Positions 7,495-16,162 of a stretch of 54,778 nucleotides of DNA are shown here, one piece after another. The notes beneath the pieces were generated by a model that saw nothing but the letters and a program-made list of their open reading frames with translations, was not told the DNA's origin and made no database searches. This stretch comes from Gallionella sp. (GTDB lineage: Bacteria; Pseudomonadota; Gammaproteobacteria; Burkholderiales; Gallionellaceae): NCBI GenBank assembly GCA_028688275.1, contig JAQTYN010000021.1, positions 1 through 54,778 on the forward strand, given 5' to 3'. Both the position numbers and the translations under genes were made by a program. Position 1 is the stretch's first letter; every line of letters starts with the position of its first letter.

Positions 7495-9669
7495 TTACTT
7501 GTCTTTCAGCACCACCGTACTCCCTACCTCTCCCGCCGCTAAACGTTTTGCGTGATAGGCGGCAAGCGGATCATCGGGATATTGCAACGTCAATTGTTGA
7601 AAAACGGCGGCGGCTTCGGGAGACTGTGTGTCCATCAGGGCGTAAGCCGCGAGGTAGGCGATGATATGCGGTTGCGCAGCTTGTTCGGCGGTGAGGGGTT
7701 CAAAGGCGGCGATGGGTTCGCTTTTGCCTTTGAGTACCAAGTTGCCCGCAGGTCGCCCGATAAAATGTTTGCACTGCGCAACCGTTGCACCACTGACACA
7801 CACGCGTGTGCCGAGTTGTTTGTTGATGCTTTCCAAGCGGGCGGCGGTGTTAATGGGATCGCCCAGTGCGCGGTAATCCAGCATGGTTTTGCCGCCAAAA
7901 TTCCCCACCAGCACCTGTCCCGTATTCACGCCTATACGGGTTTTGCCAAAGGGAATGCCGAGTGCCTGTTGGCGGAGGCTGCATTCCTGACCAAAGCGAT
8001 CCATTGCCAAGGCGCAGGACAAAGCGCGTGCGGCATGATCGACTTGCGTCAACGGGGCGGAGAACATCACTGCTACGGCATCGCCCACAATACGATCCAG
8101 CGTGCCGTCATGCTGAAAGACAATTTGGATCATGCCTTCCAGATATTCGTTAATCAATTCAGACAGTTGTTCGGGTGGGTATTTTTCCATCAAGGATGTA
8201 AAACCCGCCAAGTCGCTCATCACAAACGAACATTCGCGATAGGCGGTATTGAGTTCCAATTGCTGCGGGTTGTCTTGTAAAAACTTGACCCGATTGGGCG
8301 ACACATAACGCGAAAATGCGTTGCGTATCCAGCGTTGCTCGCTCTCGGTTTGCACATAGCGCGGCACGACGAGGGTGAGGAACAGCCCAATCATCGCCAG
8401 TGCGGGATAGAAGGGGTCAAGCAATAAATGCTGTTGCGTGAACAACCAAAGGGAAAAAGCAAACAGTCCCGCTACCAGCACGCTGGTCACCAACACCGAC
8501 CAAATGGGGCGGAAACGCGCCAACATCCAGCCCAGCAGTAACGCGCCAAGTAATAAAGTCGTGCCCAGCCATTCTTTTTCCCACGCGGGACGCAATAGAC
8601 TGTGACCTGCCAAAACTTGTTCAACCAATTGCACGTGCCCTTCGACCCCTGGAATCAATTCGCCTAGGGGGCTGAACGCCGTATCCCCTAAGCCTTTGGC
8701 GGTTGCGCCGATAAATACGATGTGATCTTTGATTTGATTGGGATTTACCTGACCCGACAGCAAGGTTGAAGCTGAAATATAACGCGCGGGAGCTAAAGGA
8801 CGAAAGTGCAGCCAAGCACGCCCATCTTCCATGGTCGGTACAAAAACGTCATCGCCTAAATCTACGCCGACGATGCCTGGGGTTTTGGCAAACGCGTTTT
8901 TCGCCGTGACGTGGATGGATAAATTCTCTTTCCCTGCAAATAGACGCAAAGCTTCTAATCCCAAGCTGGGATAAAGTCGGTCTTTAACCTGATAAAGCAA
9001 GGGAATCGCCCTCAATACTCCGTCGCTACTTGGTTCAAGTGAAATAGAGCCACTGCCTTGGGCTGCGTCAGTCAATATAGGTAAGCTGGTTAAACCGCCG
9101 CCATAATGGGGCAGCCATTCACGATGATCGCCGCCAAAGCTAAGGAAGCGGGCTTTTTCAGGGGGGAGGAGAGGGCTTTTAGCGACTGCCTCAATGGGAA
9201 AGCCCAGTACAACCGTGCTACGCGCAAAGCTGTTTGCCAGCACGCGGTCATATTCGGGCAGGTGTTTCAACTGCGCTTGCAAAGCGGGCTGATCGGGAAA
9301 GCGTGCGGCAATTTGTTCTGGAGACGTGCGATCAGCTTCGGGGAAAATTAAATCCAGCGCGATGACACTCGCACCCATGGCGGTGAGCTGGTCGATCATT
9401 TGAGCCAATACCGTGCGTGACCACGGCCATTGTCCTAGTTTGCGGAGGCTTTCATCGTCGATGGCAATGACGCGAACAGGTAAATCTGCTTGATAGCTGC
9501 GTGGAGCCAAAGATTGCAATTGGTCAAATGCGTTGACGCGAATGCGCGCCCGAAAAGCAGGGTCGCTGATTTGTATCCATAACGCGATGCCGATAAACAG
9601 TGCGGGTAAAGCTACCCGCATCAGAAAAGCCCGTAAACGAGGTAAACGTGTACGCTGAAGAGCTGACAT
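7495..9669 (-). CDS. CHASE2-domain adenylate/guanylate cyclase
   Basis: A 724-residue membrane receptor cyclase. After one N-terminal membrane segment (about residues 15-32), a periplasmic CHASE2 sensor spans about 40-350 (VRVIAIDDESLRKLGQWPW, and HIVFIGATAKGLGD near its end). Three membrane helices follow (about 360-440), then a short linker and a class III cyclase domain at about 475-665. The two metal aspartates are seen in DLAGFTSL (near 486) and IVGDAVAVMF (near 530), and DYRALGDPINTAARLES carries the base- and ribose-contacting residues. The C-terminal tail is short and helical. Most such enzymes make cAMP. It follows the FecR gene after 6 bases, and FecR-CHASE2-cyclase clusters recur in proteobacteria. 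The periplasmic ligand is unknown. Confidence 0.92.
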   Translation of the reverse strand: MSALQRTRLPRLRAFLMRVALPALFIGIALWIQISDPAFRARIRVNAFDQLQSLAPRSYQADLPVRVIAIDDESLRKLGQWPWSRTVLAQMIDQLTAMGASVIALDLIFPEADRTSPEQIAARFPDQPALQAQLKHLPEYDRVLANSFARSTVVLGFPIEAVAKSPLLPPEKARFLSFGGDHREWLPHYGGGLTSLPILTDAAQGSGSISLEPSSDGVLRAIPLLYQVKDRLYPSLGLEALRLFAGKENLSIHVTAKNAFAKTPGIVGVDLGDDVFVPTMEDGRAWLHFRPLAPARYISASTLLSGQVNPNQIKDHIVFIGATAKGLGDTAFSPLGELIPGVEGHVQLVEQVLAGHSLLRPAWEKEWLGTTLLLGALLLGWMLARFRPIWSVLVTSVLVAGLFAFSLWLFTQQHLLLDPFYPALAMIGLFLTLVVPRYVQTESEQRWIRNAFSRYVSPNRVKFLQDNPQQLELNTAYRECSFVMSDLAGFTSLMEKYPPEQLSELINEYLEGMIQIVFQHDGTLDRIVGDAVAVMFSAPLTQVDHAARALSCALAMDRFGQECSLRQQALGIPFGKTRIGVNTGQVLVGNFGGKTMLDYRALGDPINTAARLESINKQLGTRVCVSGATVAQCKHFIGRPAGNLVLKGKSEPIAAFEPLTAEQAAQPHIIAYLAAYALMDTQSPEAAAVFQQLTLQYPDDPLAAYHAKRLAAGEVGSTVVLKDK

Positions 9670-9675
9670 GACTGC

Positions 9676-10476
9676 TTAGAATTTTCTCGCCGCAGGAGGT
9701 GGGGGGGGCGGTGCGCCTGCTCCCCCCATGCCACCCATTCCGCCACCTGCCCCGCCCATGCCAGGCCCACCCATGCCACCGCCCATTCCTCCCATTCCAT
9801 TGGGTGCACCACCATGCCCACCTGGCGTACCACCATGCCCGCCAGGCGCACCATGCCCCGCATGACCGCCACCGTGTTTACCTAGGTCTATACGCCCCCC
9901 CACCGACGGTTTAGGAATCGCATTCGCGCTGATGACGGCGGCACTATTACCTGCACTGACTTCAACCATGCCGCCTGCATTGGCAATTTCCACCAGCCCT
10001 TGATCCACGCTGACTTGCAGTATGTTGTCGAGTTGTACCGAGTATTCCGTGCCACGCACACCCAAGTTCGCAAGGCGGGTTTTGAGTAGGTAATTGCGCT
10101 TGTCAATTTGTCCCGTGAGCGTGTGCATCACGCCGTTGAGCAAGCTGAATTGAGCGCGGTCACCTTTGCCTTTTTCATAGTGATAATCGTCAATGGCGAA
10201 TTTCGTGTCACGGTATAAGGTCAGCAACGTGCCATCGGCAAAACGCAGTTGCACTTGCCCGTCACCTGTGACGAGGGTGTCGCCGCTGAAGAGTTCGGCA
10301 TGATTGGCAGGCACGCGCTTTTCCGTGCCATGCAGAATCTCAACTTTGCCCGATACCGCCAAAATCGTTGCCGCCACTTCGGCGGCGTGCGCGGTGAATG
10401 TCAAGCAAAGCAACATGATGCCAAACGTGCGCCAAGCCCATTGCCAAGCGTTTAAGTGCGTGCTATTCGTTTTCAT
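9676..10476 (-). CDS. FecR-domain exported protein with Gly/His/Met-rich tail
   Basis: A 266-residue exported protein. A signal peptide (about residues 1-28) ends at TFTAHA. A FecR domain follows: VSGKVEILHGTEKRVPA, then GDTLVTGDGQVQLRFADGT and GVRGTEYSV, as in FecR proteins that lie beside CHASE2 cyclases. The last third is low complexity: repeated GGHGG and GGMGG units, then six prolines and AARKF. This could be a metal-binding or flexible wall-spanning segment. The ATG at 10476 overlaps the upstream TPR/barrel gene by 14 bases; the open frame before it carries no plausible start. Probable periplasmic sensor or partner for the cyclase encoded downstream (inference). Confidence 0.85.
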   Translation of the reverse strand: MKTNSTHLNAWQWAWRTFGIMLLCLTFTAHAAEVAATILAVSGKVEILHGTEKRVPANHAELFSGDTLVTGDGQVQLRFADGTLLTLYRDTKFAIDDYHYEKGKGDRAQFSLLNGVMHTLTGQIDKRNYLLKTRLANLGVRGTEYSVQLDNILQVSVDQGLVEIANAGGMVEVSAGNSAAVISANAIPKPSVGGRIDLGKHGGGHAGHGAPGGHGGTPGGHGGAPNGMGGMGGGMGGPGMGGAGGGMGGMGGAGAPPPPPPAARKF

Positions 10477-11881
10477 TGTCAAAATCCCATTTAAGTTGGA
10501 AGGAAAAGGTATTGCGAATGTAGTCATACAAGGCAAGATTGGAAACATTGTGCGTATAGGTGTAGCGGGGAAGTACATGCCAGTGCGGCGCAAGAGCATA
10601 ATCAGCGGCGATGGCAGCCGCATATTGCGCATCATTGCGGAAGATGCCAAACAGCGTATCTATTGCACCATGGCGATGTTGCTCGTATGCCAGCCCCGCA
10701 GAAAGTGAGACATCGGAATTCAACACCCACTGGCGACCCACATTGACCCCCACAATGGCAAAGTTTAAAGACGGTTTAGTCAGGTCTTGCGCGCTTTCTC
10801 GCCCCGCATAGATGCCATAGAGCATCTGTGTGGTGTCCATCGTGGATTGATAATTTACGCCAAACAAAGTGCGCACCGCATTACTCGTGGTGGCGGTCGG
10901 ATATTCAAACGTGAGCCGTTGGATATAAGCACCTAGATTGGCATGGTCATTGACAGGATGTAGCCAATTGAGACGACCCCCTTGAGATTTGCGATAGGTT
11001 GCGTTGCTGACCATGTAATTTTGCATCAACCATGTCGCGCCGATGTACGCCGAGCCTGCGCGTTTAATCACCCCTAAATTTAAGTTGGCGGATCCTTCTG
11101 TGACATCTTTGCGATAATGATTGATACCTTGATGGAGGCTGCCATCCCCTGTCAACCACGTGCTGTCATTCCACGCTTGACGCACCGACAGCCCCGCGTC
11201 TAGCGTACCCAGCATATCTCCCCCTTTAGTCGATGTGCCTAATGAGGTGGATTGCATGACTAATTTTGGTACGGGTGGTTTGCCTTTTGCTCCAGGTGCC
11301 ATAATGGTTACAGGAACCATCACAGAGGTCAGATTCGGCCCTCCCGTCACGTTATCATCCCAACCTGCCCCCGCCGCAAGATAGCCGCTCACAGATGTGG
11401 TACTCGAACCCGTATTGCTCGAAAGTAGTGTGCGAATTTGTTCGACTTCTTGTTGTTGTGTGGTACTTAGTTTGGCGGTGGCAAGCGGGGCTAACAACGC
11501 CTGCGTCGCCGCTGTATTGCCGCGTTCCGTGCTGATTCGCGCCGTTTTTAAGCGTACCTCGACATTGTCTGGATCAGCAATCAGCACCCGTTCAAAGGCA
11601 AATAAGGCATCCCCCGCTCGTCCCATCTGATACCAAGCCTGCCCCAGCAGATAGTCATATTCGGGATTCCCCGAAAACTGAAGCAAGTTAGGTTCGAGCA
11701 ACGCCGCCGCTTGCGTTGCCTGTCCCGCTGCCAACAATCGCCGCGCCGTTTCTAAATCAGGTGAGACTGTTTCAGCATGAACTAAGGGAGAAAAGCACAT
11801 CGCCAACACCCAAAGATATTTGCGTGGTGCATCAGGTAAGGTCATACCATGTATCAGCATTCGATTTGGAGAGGTCTTCAT
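10463..11881 (-). CDS. TPR plus outer-membrane beta-barrel protein
   Basis: A 472-residue exported protein. The signal peptide runs from MKTSPNRM to FSPLVHA (about residues 1-36). Two or three TPR-like helical repeats follow (TARRLLAAGQATQAAALL; YDYLLGQAWYQMGRAGDALF). The C-terminal half, from about 175, is rich in alternating aromatic strands and ends in FSFQLKWDFDNENE, typical of outer-membrane barrels with an N-terminal TPR domain such as the Slam/DUF560-like group. It is the first gene of the cluster with FecR and the CHASE2 cyclase, and all three overlap or nearly abut. The start at 11881 has no strong Shine-Dalgarno; an ATG seven codons later is possible. Role unknown; perhaps a surface pore or anchor for the signalling system. 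Confidence 0.75.
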   Translation of the reverse strand: MKTSPNRMLIHGMTLPDAPRKYLWVLAMCFSPLVHAETVSPDLETARRLLAAGQATQAAALLEPNLLQFSGNPEYDYLLGQAWYQMGRAGDALFAFERVLIADPDNVEVRLKTARISTERGNTAATQALLAPLATAKLSTTQQQEVEQIRTLLSSNTGSSTTSVSGYLAAGAGWDDNVTGGPNLTSVMVPVTIMAPGAKGKPPVPKLVMQSTSLGTSTKGGDMLGTLDAGLSVRQAWNDSTWLTGDGSLHQGINHYRKDVTEGSANLNLGVIKRAGSAYIGATWLMQNYMVSNATYRKSQGGRLNWLHPVNDHANLGAYIQRLTFEYPTATTSNAVRTLFGVNYQSTMDTTQMLYGIYAGRESAQDLTKPSLNFAIVGVNVGRQWVLNSDVSLSAGLAYEQHRHGAIDTLFGIFRNDAQYAAAIAADYALAPHWHVLPRYTYTHNVSNLALYDYIRNTFSFQLKWDFDNENE

Positions 11882-12078
11882 ATGCTGATGAGGGGGAGAG
11901 TTAAGGTGGGTGCAAGCATTATAACAAGCTAATCGTGACAGGATAAAGACCACTTGGGCAGTAATTGTGTTACAACTTTGTCATAATAGTAAGGCGTGAT
12001 AACGTACTCCGCTTGTGAGTAGCATTGCCCCAAGGGCTGACGTATAGTGCGCAGCTATGAATCGACCAAGGAATTCCT

Positions 12079-12945
12079 GTGCAAACTGAATCACCCTCCC
12101 AACCAGAAGCCGCGCTGTACGTGGTCGCCACGCCCATCGGCAATTTGCGTGACATCACTTTGCGCGCCATCGACATCCTCAGCACGGTCGATGTCGTGGC
12201 GGCAGAAGACACACGCAATACTGCCCACCTGCTCGCTCACCATCATATTCGCGCCAAACAACTGATCGCCGTGCATCAACACAATGAACGCGGTGCGGCG
12301 GACAGACTCATCGCCTTGCTGCAATCGGGACAAAGTGTGGCGTTTGTCAGCGATGCGGGCACACCCGCCGTCAGCGACCCTGGTGCGTTATTGGTGCAAG
12401 CGGTGCGCGCGGCAGGATTGCGCGTCATTCCTATTCCTGGCGCGAGTGCCGTGGTATCGGCTTTGTCTGCCTCAGGCTTGGTCGATGCGCATTTCTTGTT
12501 CTATGGATTTTTGCCCAACAAATCGGCGGCGCGGTGCAGCGTATTGCAAGGATTAATCGCCCATCCCTACACCTTGGTGTTTTATGAAGCCCCGCACCGC
12601 ATCGTCGAATGCGTCGCCGATTTATGCACGGTATTCGGTGGCGATCGACAAATTGTGTTGGCACGCGAAGTGACAAAATTATTTGAAACCATCCATGCCT
12701 GCCGCCTAGATGCCGCCAGCGCGTGGCTGCAATCCGATGCCAACCAACAGCGCGGCGAATTCGTGGTGCTGGTGTCAGGTGCCTTACCGCAAACAGGATT
12801 GTCGCTAGCATCTCGTCAGATGCTGACCGTCTTATTAGCCGAGTTGCCGCTCAAGCAAGCCGTACAACTCACCGCCCAGATCAGCGGCGAGAGTCGCAAA
12901 GAGCTGTATCAATTGGCGTTGGATATGAAGGACGCGTCAGAATAG
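12079..12945 (+). CDS. rsmI: 16S rRNA 2'-O-methyltransferase (C1402)
   Basis: A 288-residue tetrapyrrole-methylase-fold enzyme that methylates the ribose of C1402 in the decoding centre of 16S rRNA. Motifs seen: LYVVATPIGNLRDIT, VAAEDTRNTAHLL, VSDAGTPAVSDPG (SAM site) and FYGFLP. It starts with GTG at 12079 behind AAGGAATT. It is divergent from the TPR/barrel gene. No lpoA or rnpB gene, which often neighbour rsmI in gammaproteobacteria, was found beside it. Confidence 0.96.
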   Translation: MQTESPSQPEAALYVVATPIGNLRDITLRAIDILSTVDVVAAEDTRNTAHLLAHHHIRAKQLIAVHQHNERGAADRLIALLQSGQSVAFVSDAGTPAVSDPGALLVQAVRAAGLRVIPIPGASAVVSALSASGLVDAHFLFYGFLPNKSAARCSVLQGLIAHPYTLVFYEAPHRIVECVADLCTVFGGDRQIVLAREVTKLFETIHACRLDAASAWLQSDANQQRGEFVVLVSGALPQTGLSLASRQMLTVLLAELPLKQAVQLTAQISGESRKELYQLALDMKDASE

Positions 12946-12990
12946 CATTCTGATACTAAACGTTATTTTCCACACTTAGTTGCCTCCACG

Positions 12991-13012
12991 GGATTTGCCC
13001 AACAGCAAATCC
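12991..13012 (+). promoter_or_regulatory. Hairpin abutting the haemoglobin promoter
   Basis: Eight-base perfect arms GGATTTGC / GCAAATCC with a six-base loop. It ends exactly where the TTGACA box begins. It has no T-run, so it is not a clear terminator for rsmI. It could be an operator or a DNA cruciform. Confidence 0.4.
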
Positions 13013-13041
13013 TTGACAGGTTCTGTCACAATCAATAACAT
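13013..13041 (+). promoter_or_regulatory. Sigma70 promoter of the haemoglobin-reductase operon
   Basis: TTGACA at 13013-13018, 17-base spacer, TAACAT at 13036-13041. Within the spacer region GACAGGTTCTGTC is an inverted repeat overlapping the -35, a plausible regulator site. The leader to the ATG at 13169 would be about 120 bases. Confidence 0.55.
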
Positions 13042-13168
13042 ATATATAGGATAAATGTTATGTGTCGTGCATTTCGCGACGCAGCGCAGACATCCTTATC
13101 GCTTTCTTTAATCCAGAATAGGTTGCATACCTGTTATGGAAAACCCACCCCTCACTCCAAGGAAAATT

Positions 13169-13531
13169 ATGAGCTTGTACGAAGAAATTGGCGGCGAAGC
13201 TGCCGTAAACGCCGCTGTAGATATTTTTTATCGCAAAGTATTGAAAGATGCTCGCATCAACTACTTCTTTACCGATGTCGATATGGTACGACAAGCCGCC
13301 AAACAAAAAGCCTTTTTGACCATGGCATTCGGCGGCCCTCATAGCTACACAGGCGAAGATATGCGTAAAGGTCACGCACACTTGGTCGCACGCGGCTTGA
13401 ACGACAGTCATTTTGATGCGGTGATGGAAAACATTGCTGCCACGTTGACGGAATTGAATGTACCCGCCAACCTGATTGCCCAAGCAGCCGCCATCGCAGA
13501 AAGCACACGCAACGACGTGCTCGGCAAGTAA
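13169..13531 (+). CDS. Group I truncated haemoglobin
   Basis: A 120-residue 2-on-2 haemoglobin of the TrHbN type. Seen: SLYEEIGGEAAVNAAV, the helix-B Tyr near residue 21 (DIFYRKVL), the FFTDVDM turn, the FGGPHSYTGEDM stretch before helix F, and the likely proximal His at about 69 in MRKGHAHL. The start at 13169 has AAGGA seven bases ahead; an ATG 11 codons earlier is open but has no such site. The neighbour 12 bases downstream is an NAD(P)H reductase. TrHbN proteins commonly detoxify nitric oxide to nitrate, or bind oxygen, and need a reductase. Confidence 0.93.
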   Translation: MSLYEEIGGEAAVNAAVDIFYRKVLKDARINYFFTDVDMVRQAAKQKAFLTMAFGGPHSYTGEDMRKGHAHLVARGLNDSHFDAVMENIAATLTELNVPANLIAQAAAIAESTRNDVLGK

Positions 13532-13543
13532 GCAAGTCTGTCT

Positions 13544-14497
13544 ATGCCTAATATCCTTTACGCTGGACAGTCCTACACGTGCGAAGGGCAATCCGTACTG
13601 GATTGCCTGACGGCGCAAGGTGTTAGTATCCCCGCCTCTTGTCGTGCAGGATCTTGTCAAACTTGTTTGATGTGCGCGGTCAGCGGCACACTGCCTAAGC
13701 AATCTCAGCGTGGATTAAAGCCCACTTTGGTGGCACAACATTATTTCAAAGCCTGTTCCTGCTATCCAGAGACAGACCTCGAAGTCCAACTCCCCAATAC
13801 CGCGTTAGGCAAAATTGACGCGCAAGTTGTTAGCCTAGACGCGCTCAATAACGAAATTATCGGCGTACGCCTCCGCCCCGTTTCACCCTTCCCCTATCAC
13901 GCGGGACAGTTTATCAACCTCTATCAAAACGACAGTACCGCCCGCTGCTATTCCTTGGCCAGTGTGCCGAGCATAGACGACACCTTGACTCTACACGTGC
14001 GACGCGTGCCCAATGGCGTGGTCAGCAACTGGATTGCGGATCAACTCAAGGTCGGTGATACCGTCGCGATTTCAGCGGCATCAGGTGATTGTTTTTATGT
14101 CGCAGGGCAACCCGCGCAAAACATACTGTTGGTTGGCACAGGCTCAGGACTCGCGCCGCTGTATGGCATCGTGCGCGACGCGCTGCAACAAGGTCATCAG
14201 GGCGACATCGGCTTGTATCACGGCAGCACGCAGATTGCGGGGCTGTACTTGGTTGAGGCACTGCGCGACTTAGCGCAAGCGCATCCTAATTTTCACTACA
14301 TCCCTTGCATCTCGGATGAAGTGCCGCCTGCGGATTACCGTCATGGCATGGTGCTAGACGTGGTGTTGAAAGACTTGCCCGACCTAAAAGGGTATCGCGT
14401 GTTTTTATGTGGCAATCCCAATATGGTCAAAGCTGCGCAACAAGAAGCCTTCTTCGCGGGCGCATCCTTGCGTGACATTTTTGCCGATCCGTTTTAA
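13544..14497 (+). CDS. 2Fe-2S ferredoxin/FAD/NAD(P)H oxidoreductase
   Basis: A 317-residue electron-transfer chain in one protein. The N-terminal plant-type ferredoxin has cysteines 33, 38, 41 and 71 (ASCRAGSCQTCLM, then KACSC). An FAD domain follows with RCYSLAS, then a NAD(P)H domain with LLVGTGSGLAP and a C-terminal FLCGNPNMV. This is the architecture of phenol/benzoate oxygenase reductases and of CDP-6-deoxyhexose dehydrase reductase, but neither an oxygenase nor a sugar gene is nearby. The only close partner is the truncated haemoglobin 12 bases upstream, so keeping its haem iron reduced is the likeliest role (inference). Confidence 0.9.
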   Translation: MPNILYAGQSYTCEGQSVLDCLTAQGVSIPASCRAGSCQTCLMCAVSGTLPKQSQRGLKPTLVAQHYFKACSCYPETDLEVQLPNTALGKIDAQVVSLDALNNEIIGVRLRPVSPFPYHAGQFINLYQNDSTARCYSLASVPSIDDTLTLHVRRVPNGVVSNWIADQLKVGDTVAISAASGDCFYVAGQPAQNILLVGTGSGLAPLYGIVRDALQQGHQGDIGLYHGSTQIAGLYLVEALRDLAQAHPNFHYIPCISDEVPPADYRHGMVLDVVLKDLPDLKGYRVFLCGNPNMVKAAQQEAFFAGASLRDIFADPF

Positions 14498-14530
14498 TCT
14501 CGCCCCCTGACAGCATACGGGGGGAAAGAA

Positions 14531-15187
14531 ATGGAAAAGGAATTTTGGATCACACGCTGGGCACAACAAGAAATCGGCTTTCATCTGCCAGAAGTCAATC
14601 CGCATTTGCTCCAACACTGGACGACCCTCGCGCCTCACTCGAGTCACCATGTCTTTGTGCCACTGTGTGGCAAAACCCGCGACATGGTTTGGCTGCGACA
14701 ACAAGGCTGCACGGTGTTGGGCGTGGAACTCAGCGACCTCGCGGTGGCTGCCTTCTTTGCGGAAAATGGTCACACCCCGCAAGCCATTCCTCACCCCGCC
14801 TTTGACACTCACGAAGCCGACGGCATACGCCTACTCTGCGGCGACTTCTTCGACTTAACCCCCGACGATATGGCCGACGTGACCGTCGTGTATGACCGCG
14901 CCTCCATGGTCGCTTTGCCGCCCGACATGCGCACACGCTACGTGCGACACCTCCTCCACATCCTGCCCGCAGGCGCACAAATCCTGCTCGTCACATTTGA
15001 CTACCCCCAAGCCGCCATGTCAGGTCCGCCCTTTGCGGTTTCCCCCGACGAAGTGCTCGCTCACTATCGTGCACACGCCGATGTGCAAATGCTCGCCCAA
15101 CAAGATGTCCTCGCCGAGAACCCTCGCTTCCAACAACGCGGCATCGACCGCTTGTTTGAGAATATCTTCCTAATCAGAAAATACTAA
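14531..15187 (+). CDS. tpm: Thiopurine S-methyltransferase family protein
   Basis: A 218-residue SAM-dependent methyltransferase of the TPMT class. Characteristic segments: FWITRWAQQEIGFHLPEVNP, HVFVPLCGKTRDMVWLRQQG (SAM site) and VYDRASMVALPP. In bacteria, members methylate selenium and tellurium species and thiols; the substrate here is unknown. It has a good GGGGGAAAG site before the ATG and lies 33 bases after the reductase gene, perhaps in the same transcript. Length is as expected. Confidence 0.94.
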   Translation: MEKEFWITRWAQQEIGFHLPEVNPHLLQHWTTLAPHSSHHVFVPLCGKTRDMVWLRQQGCTVLGVELSDLAVAAFFAENGHTPQAIPHPAFDTHEADGIRLLCGDFFDLTPDDMADVTVVYDRASMVALPPDMRTRYVRHLLHILPAGAQILLVTFDYPQAAMSGPPFAVSPDEVLAHYRAHADVQMLAQQDVLAENPRFQQRGIDRLFENIFLIRKY

Positions 15188-15517
15188 GCGGTTCATCAAA
15201 GACCATTCGTCCAATCTCACCTCAATAAGCGATGGCTTGCAGCACAGCGAATCGCGCTTACGATGAACTTGCAAAAAGAGGACGTGGATCTTCCTTTTTT
15301 AGGTTCGCGCTTAAGTCTGGATGTCCTATTGCTTTTGTGTCATTATCTGTTGCCGCTTCCTGAGTTGCTTGGTTTGCAAGATAAAGACAATTACACCTCT
15401 GGCGAGGTTGCATCGTAATTAAATCAAATGGTTATTGCTTTTTCGTGGGGGTTGTTGTCTCCCGAAACGTGAGTGCTGCGCAGTTGGGTTATTTTGATAA
15501 TACAAGGAGAGAAAGAC
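15188..15517. other. Intergenic region with a 51-codon ORF
   Basis: This 330-base gap holds one short plus-strand ORF, 15263-15418, starting MNLQKEDVDLPFLGSRL. It has a hydrophobic leucine-rich middle and ends TSGEVAS. There is no good ribosome site ahead of it and I do not recognise it. It may be a small protein or a gene remnant. No repeat or terminator was seen. Confidence 0.3.
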
Positions 15518-15895
15518 ATGCAAAAACAATCAGTCGCAATCGTTGGCTTGGGTAGAGTGGGTTCCGTTTTTCTGGAAAAATTACTAGGGCAATCCGACAA
15601 GGGAATTGCAATCATCGCGGTTGCGGAAAAAGGGGAGACGGCAGGTGCTGCACTCGCCAAAGCACATGGGATAGACAATTTCACTTTGGATCAATTGATT
15701 GCCAAAAGTACCAATATTGACATTCTGTTTGAACTCACAGGATCGGCTGATGTGCGTCAGGAGCTTAGGGATAAGTTGATGGCTTCGGGCAATCATCACA
15801 CGGTGATTGCCACGGAAGGCATTGCTTCATTGATTTGGGTGTTGATTTCTGACGGTGAAAACTTGCCCGATGTGCATGGAAAAACAGGTTATTGA
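15518..15895 (+). CDS. Small Rossmann-fold NAD(P)-binding protein
   Basis: A 125-residue protein consisting almost only of a dinucleotide-binding domain: QSVAIVGLGRVGSVFLEKLL has the GxGxxG loop, and the following strands (IAIIAVAEKG, IDILFELTGS) resemble the N-terminal domain of homoserine dehydrogenase or Gfo/Idh oxidoreductases. No catalytic domain follows. The ATG at 15518 is behind AAGGAGAG; the frame is open 15 codons earlier. It may be a stand-alone NAD(P) sensor, or the remains of a larger enzyme. No neighbour gives a pathway. Confidence 0.75.
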   Translation: MQKQSVAIVGLGRVGSVFLEKLLGQSDKGIAIIAVAEKGETAGAALAKAHGIDNFTLDQLIAKSTNIDILFELTGSADVRQELRDKLMASGNHHTVIATEGIASLIWVLISDGENLPDVHGKTGY

Positions 15896-16027
15896 TCGTC
15901 CACTGCGCGCCACCATGCGTTCAAAAATGTAGCTTGTATGAAGTGAGTGGGGTCAGAGAGCATCCTCATCACTGCGCGACATATAGGCTGCCGACCTCAA
16001 TAGCTGATAGTCTGTTTCTAAATTTAT

Positions 16028-16162
16028 TTATCCTAAACGAGTGATCCTGTTTTCCGCTAAACCCATTCCCTGTGCAAAGTAGGCTGCACTTCGTGGGTTC
16101 TTACTGTCACGAATTGCCCAATCAATATCGCGTTCGTAGCGGTTTATTTTCTTATGGCCCAC
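16028..16162 (-). pseudogene. Possible C-terminal gene remnant
   Basis: A minus-strand frame of 44 codons reads HKKINRYERDIDWAIRDSKN, then PRSAAYFAQGMGLAENRITR and a stop. It has a protein-like composition. A stop codon lies just before its only start (a GTG at 16162), which overlaps the divergent lpxH start. It looks like the end of a lost gene rather than a functional one. Not identified. Confidence 0.3.

Noticed and set aside
7552-8280. Plus-strand ORF of 242 codons opposite the CHASE2 cyclase
   Set aside because: A shadow of a strongly conserved gene; no protein-like motif and no ribosome site.
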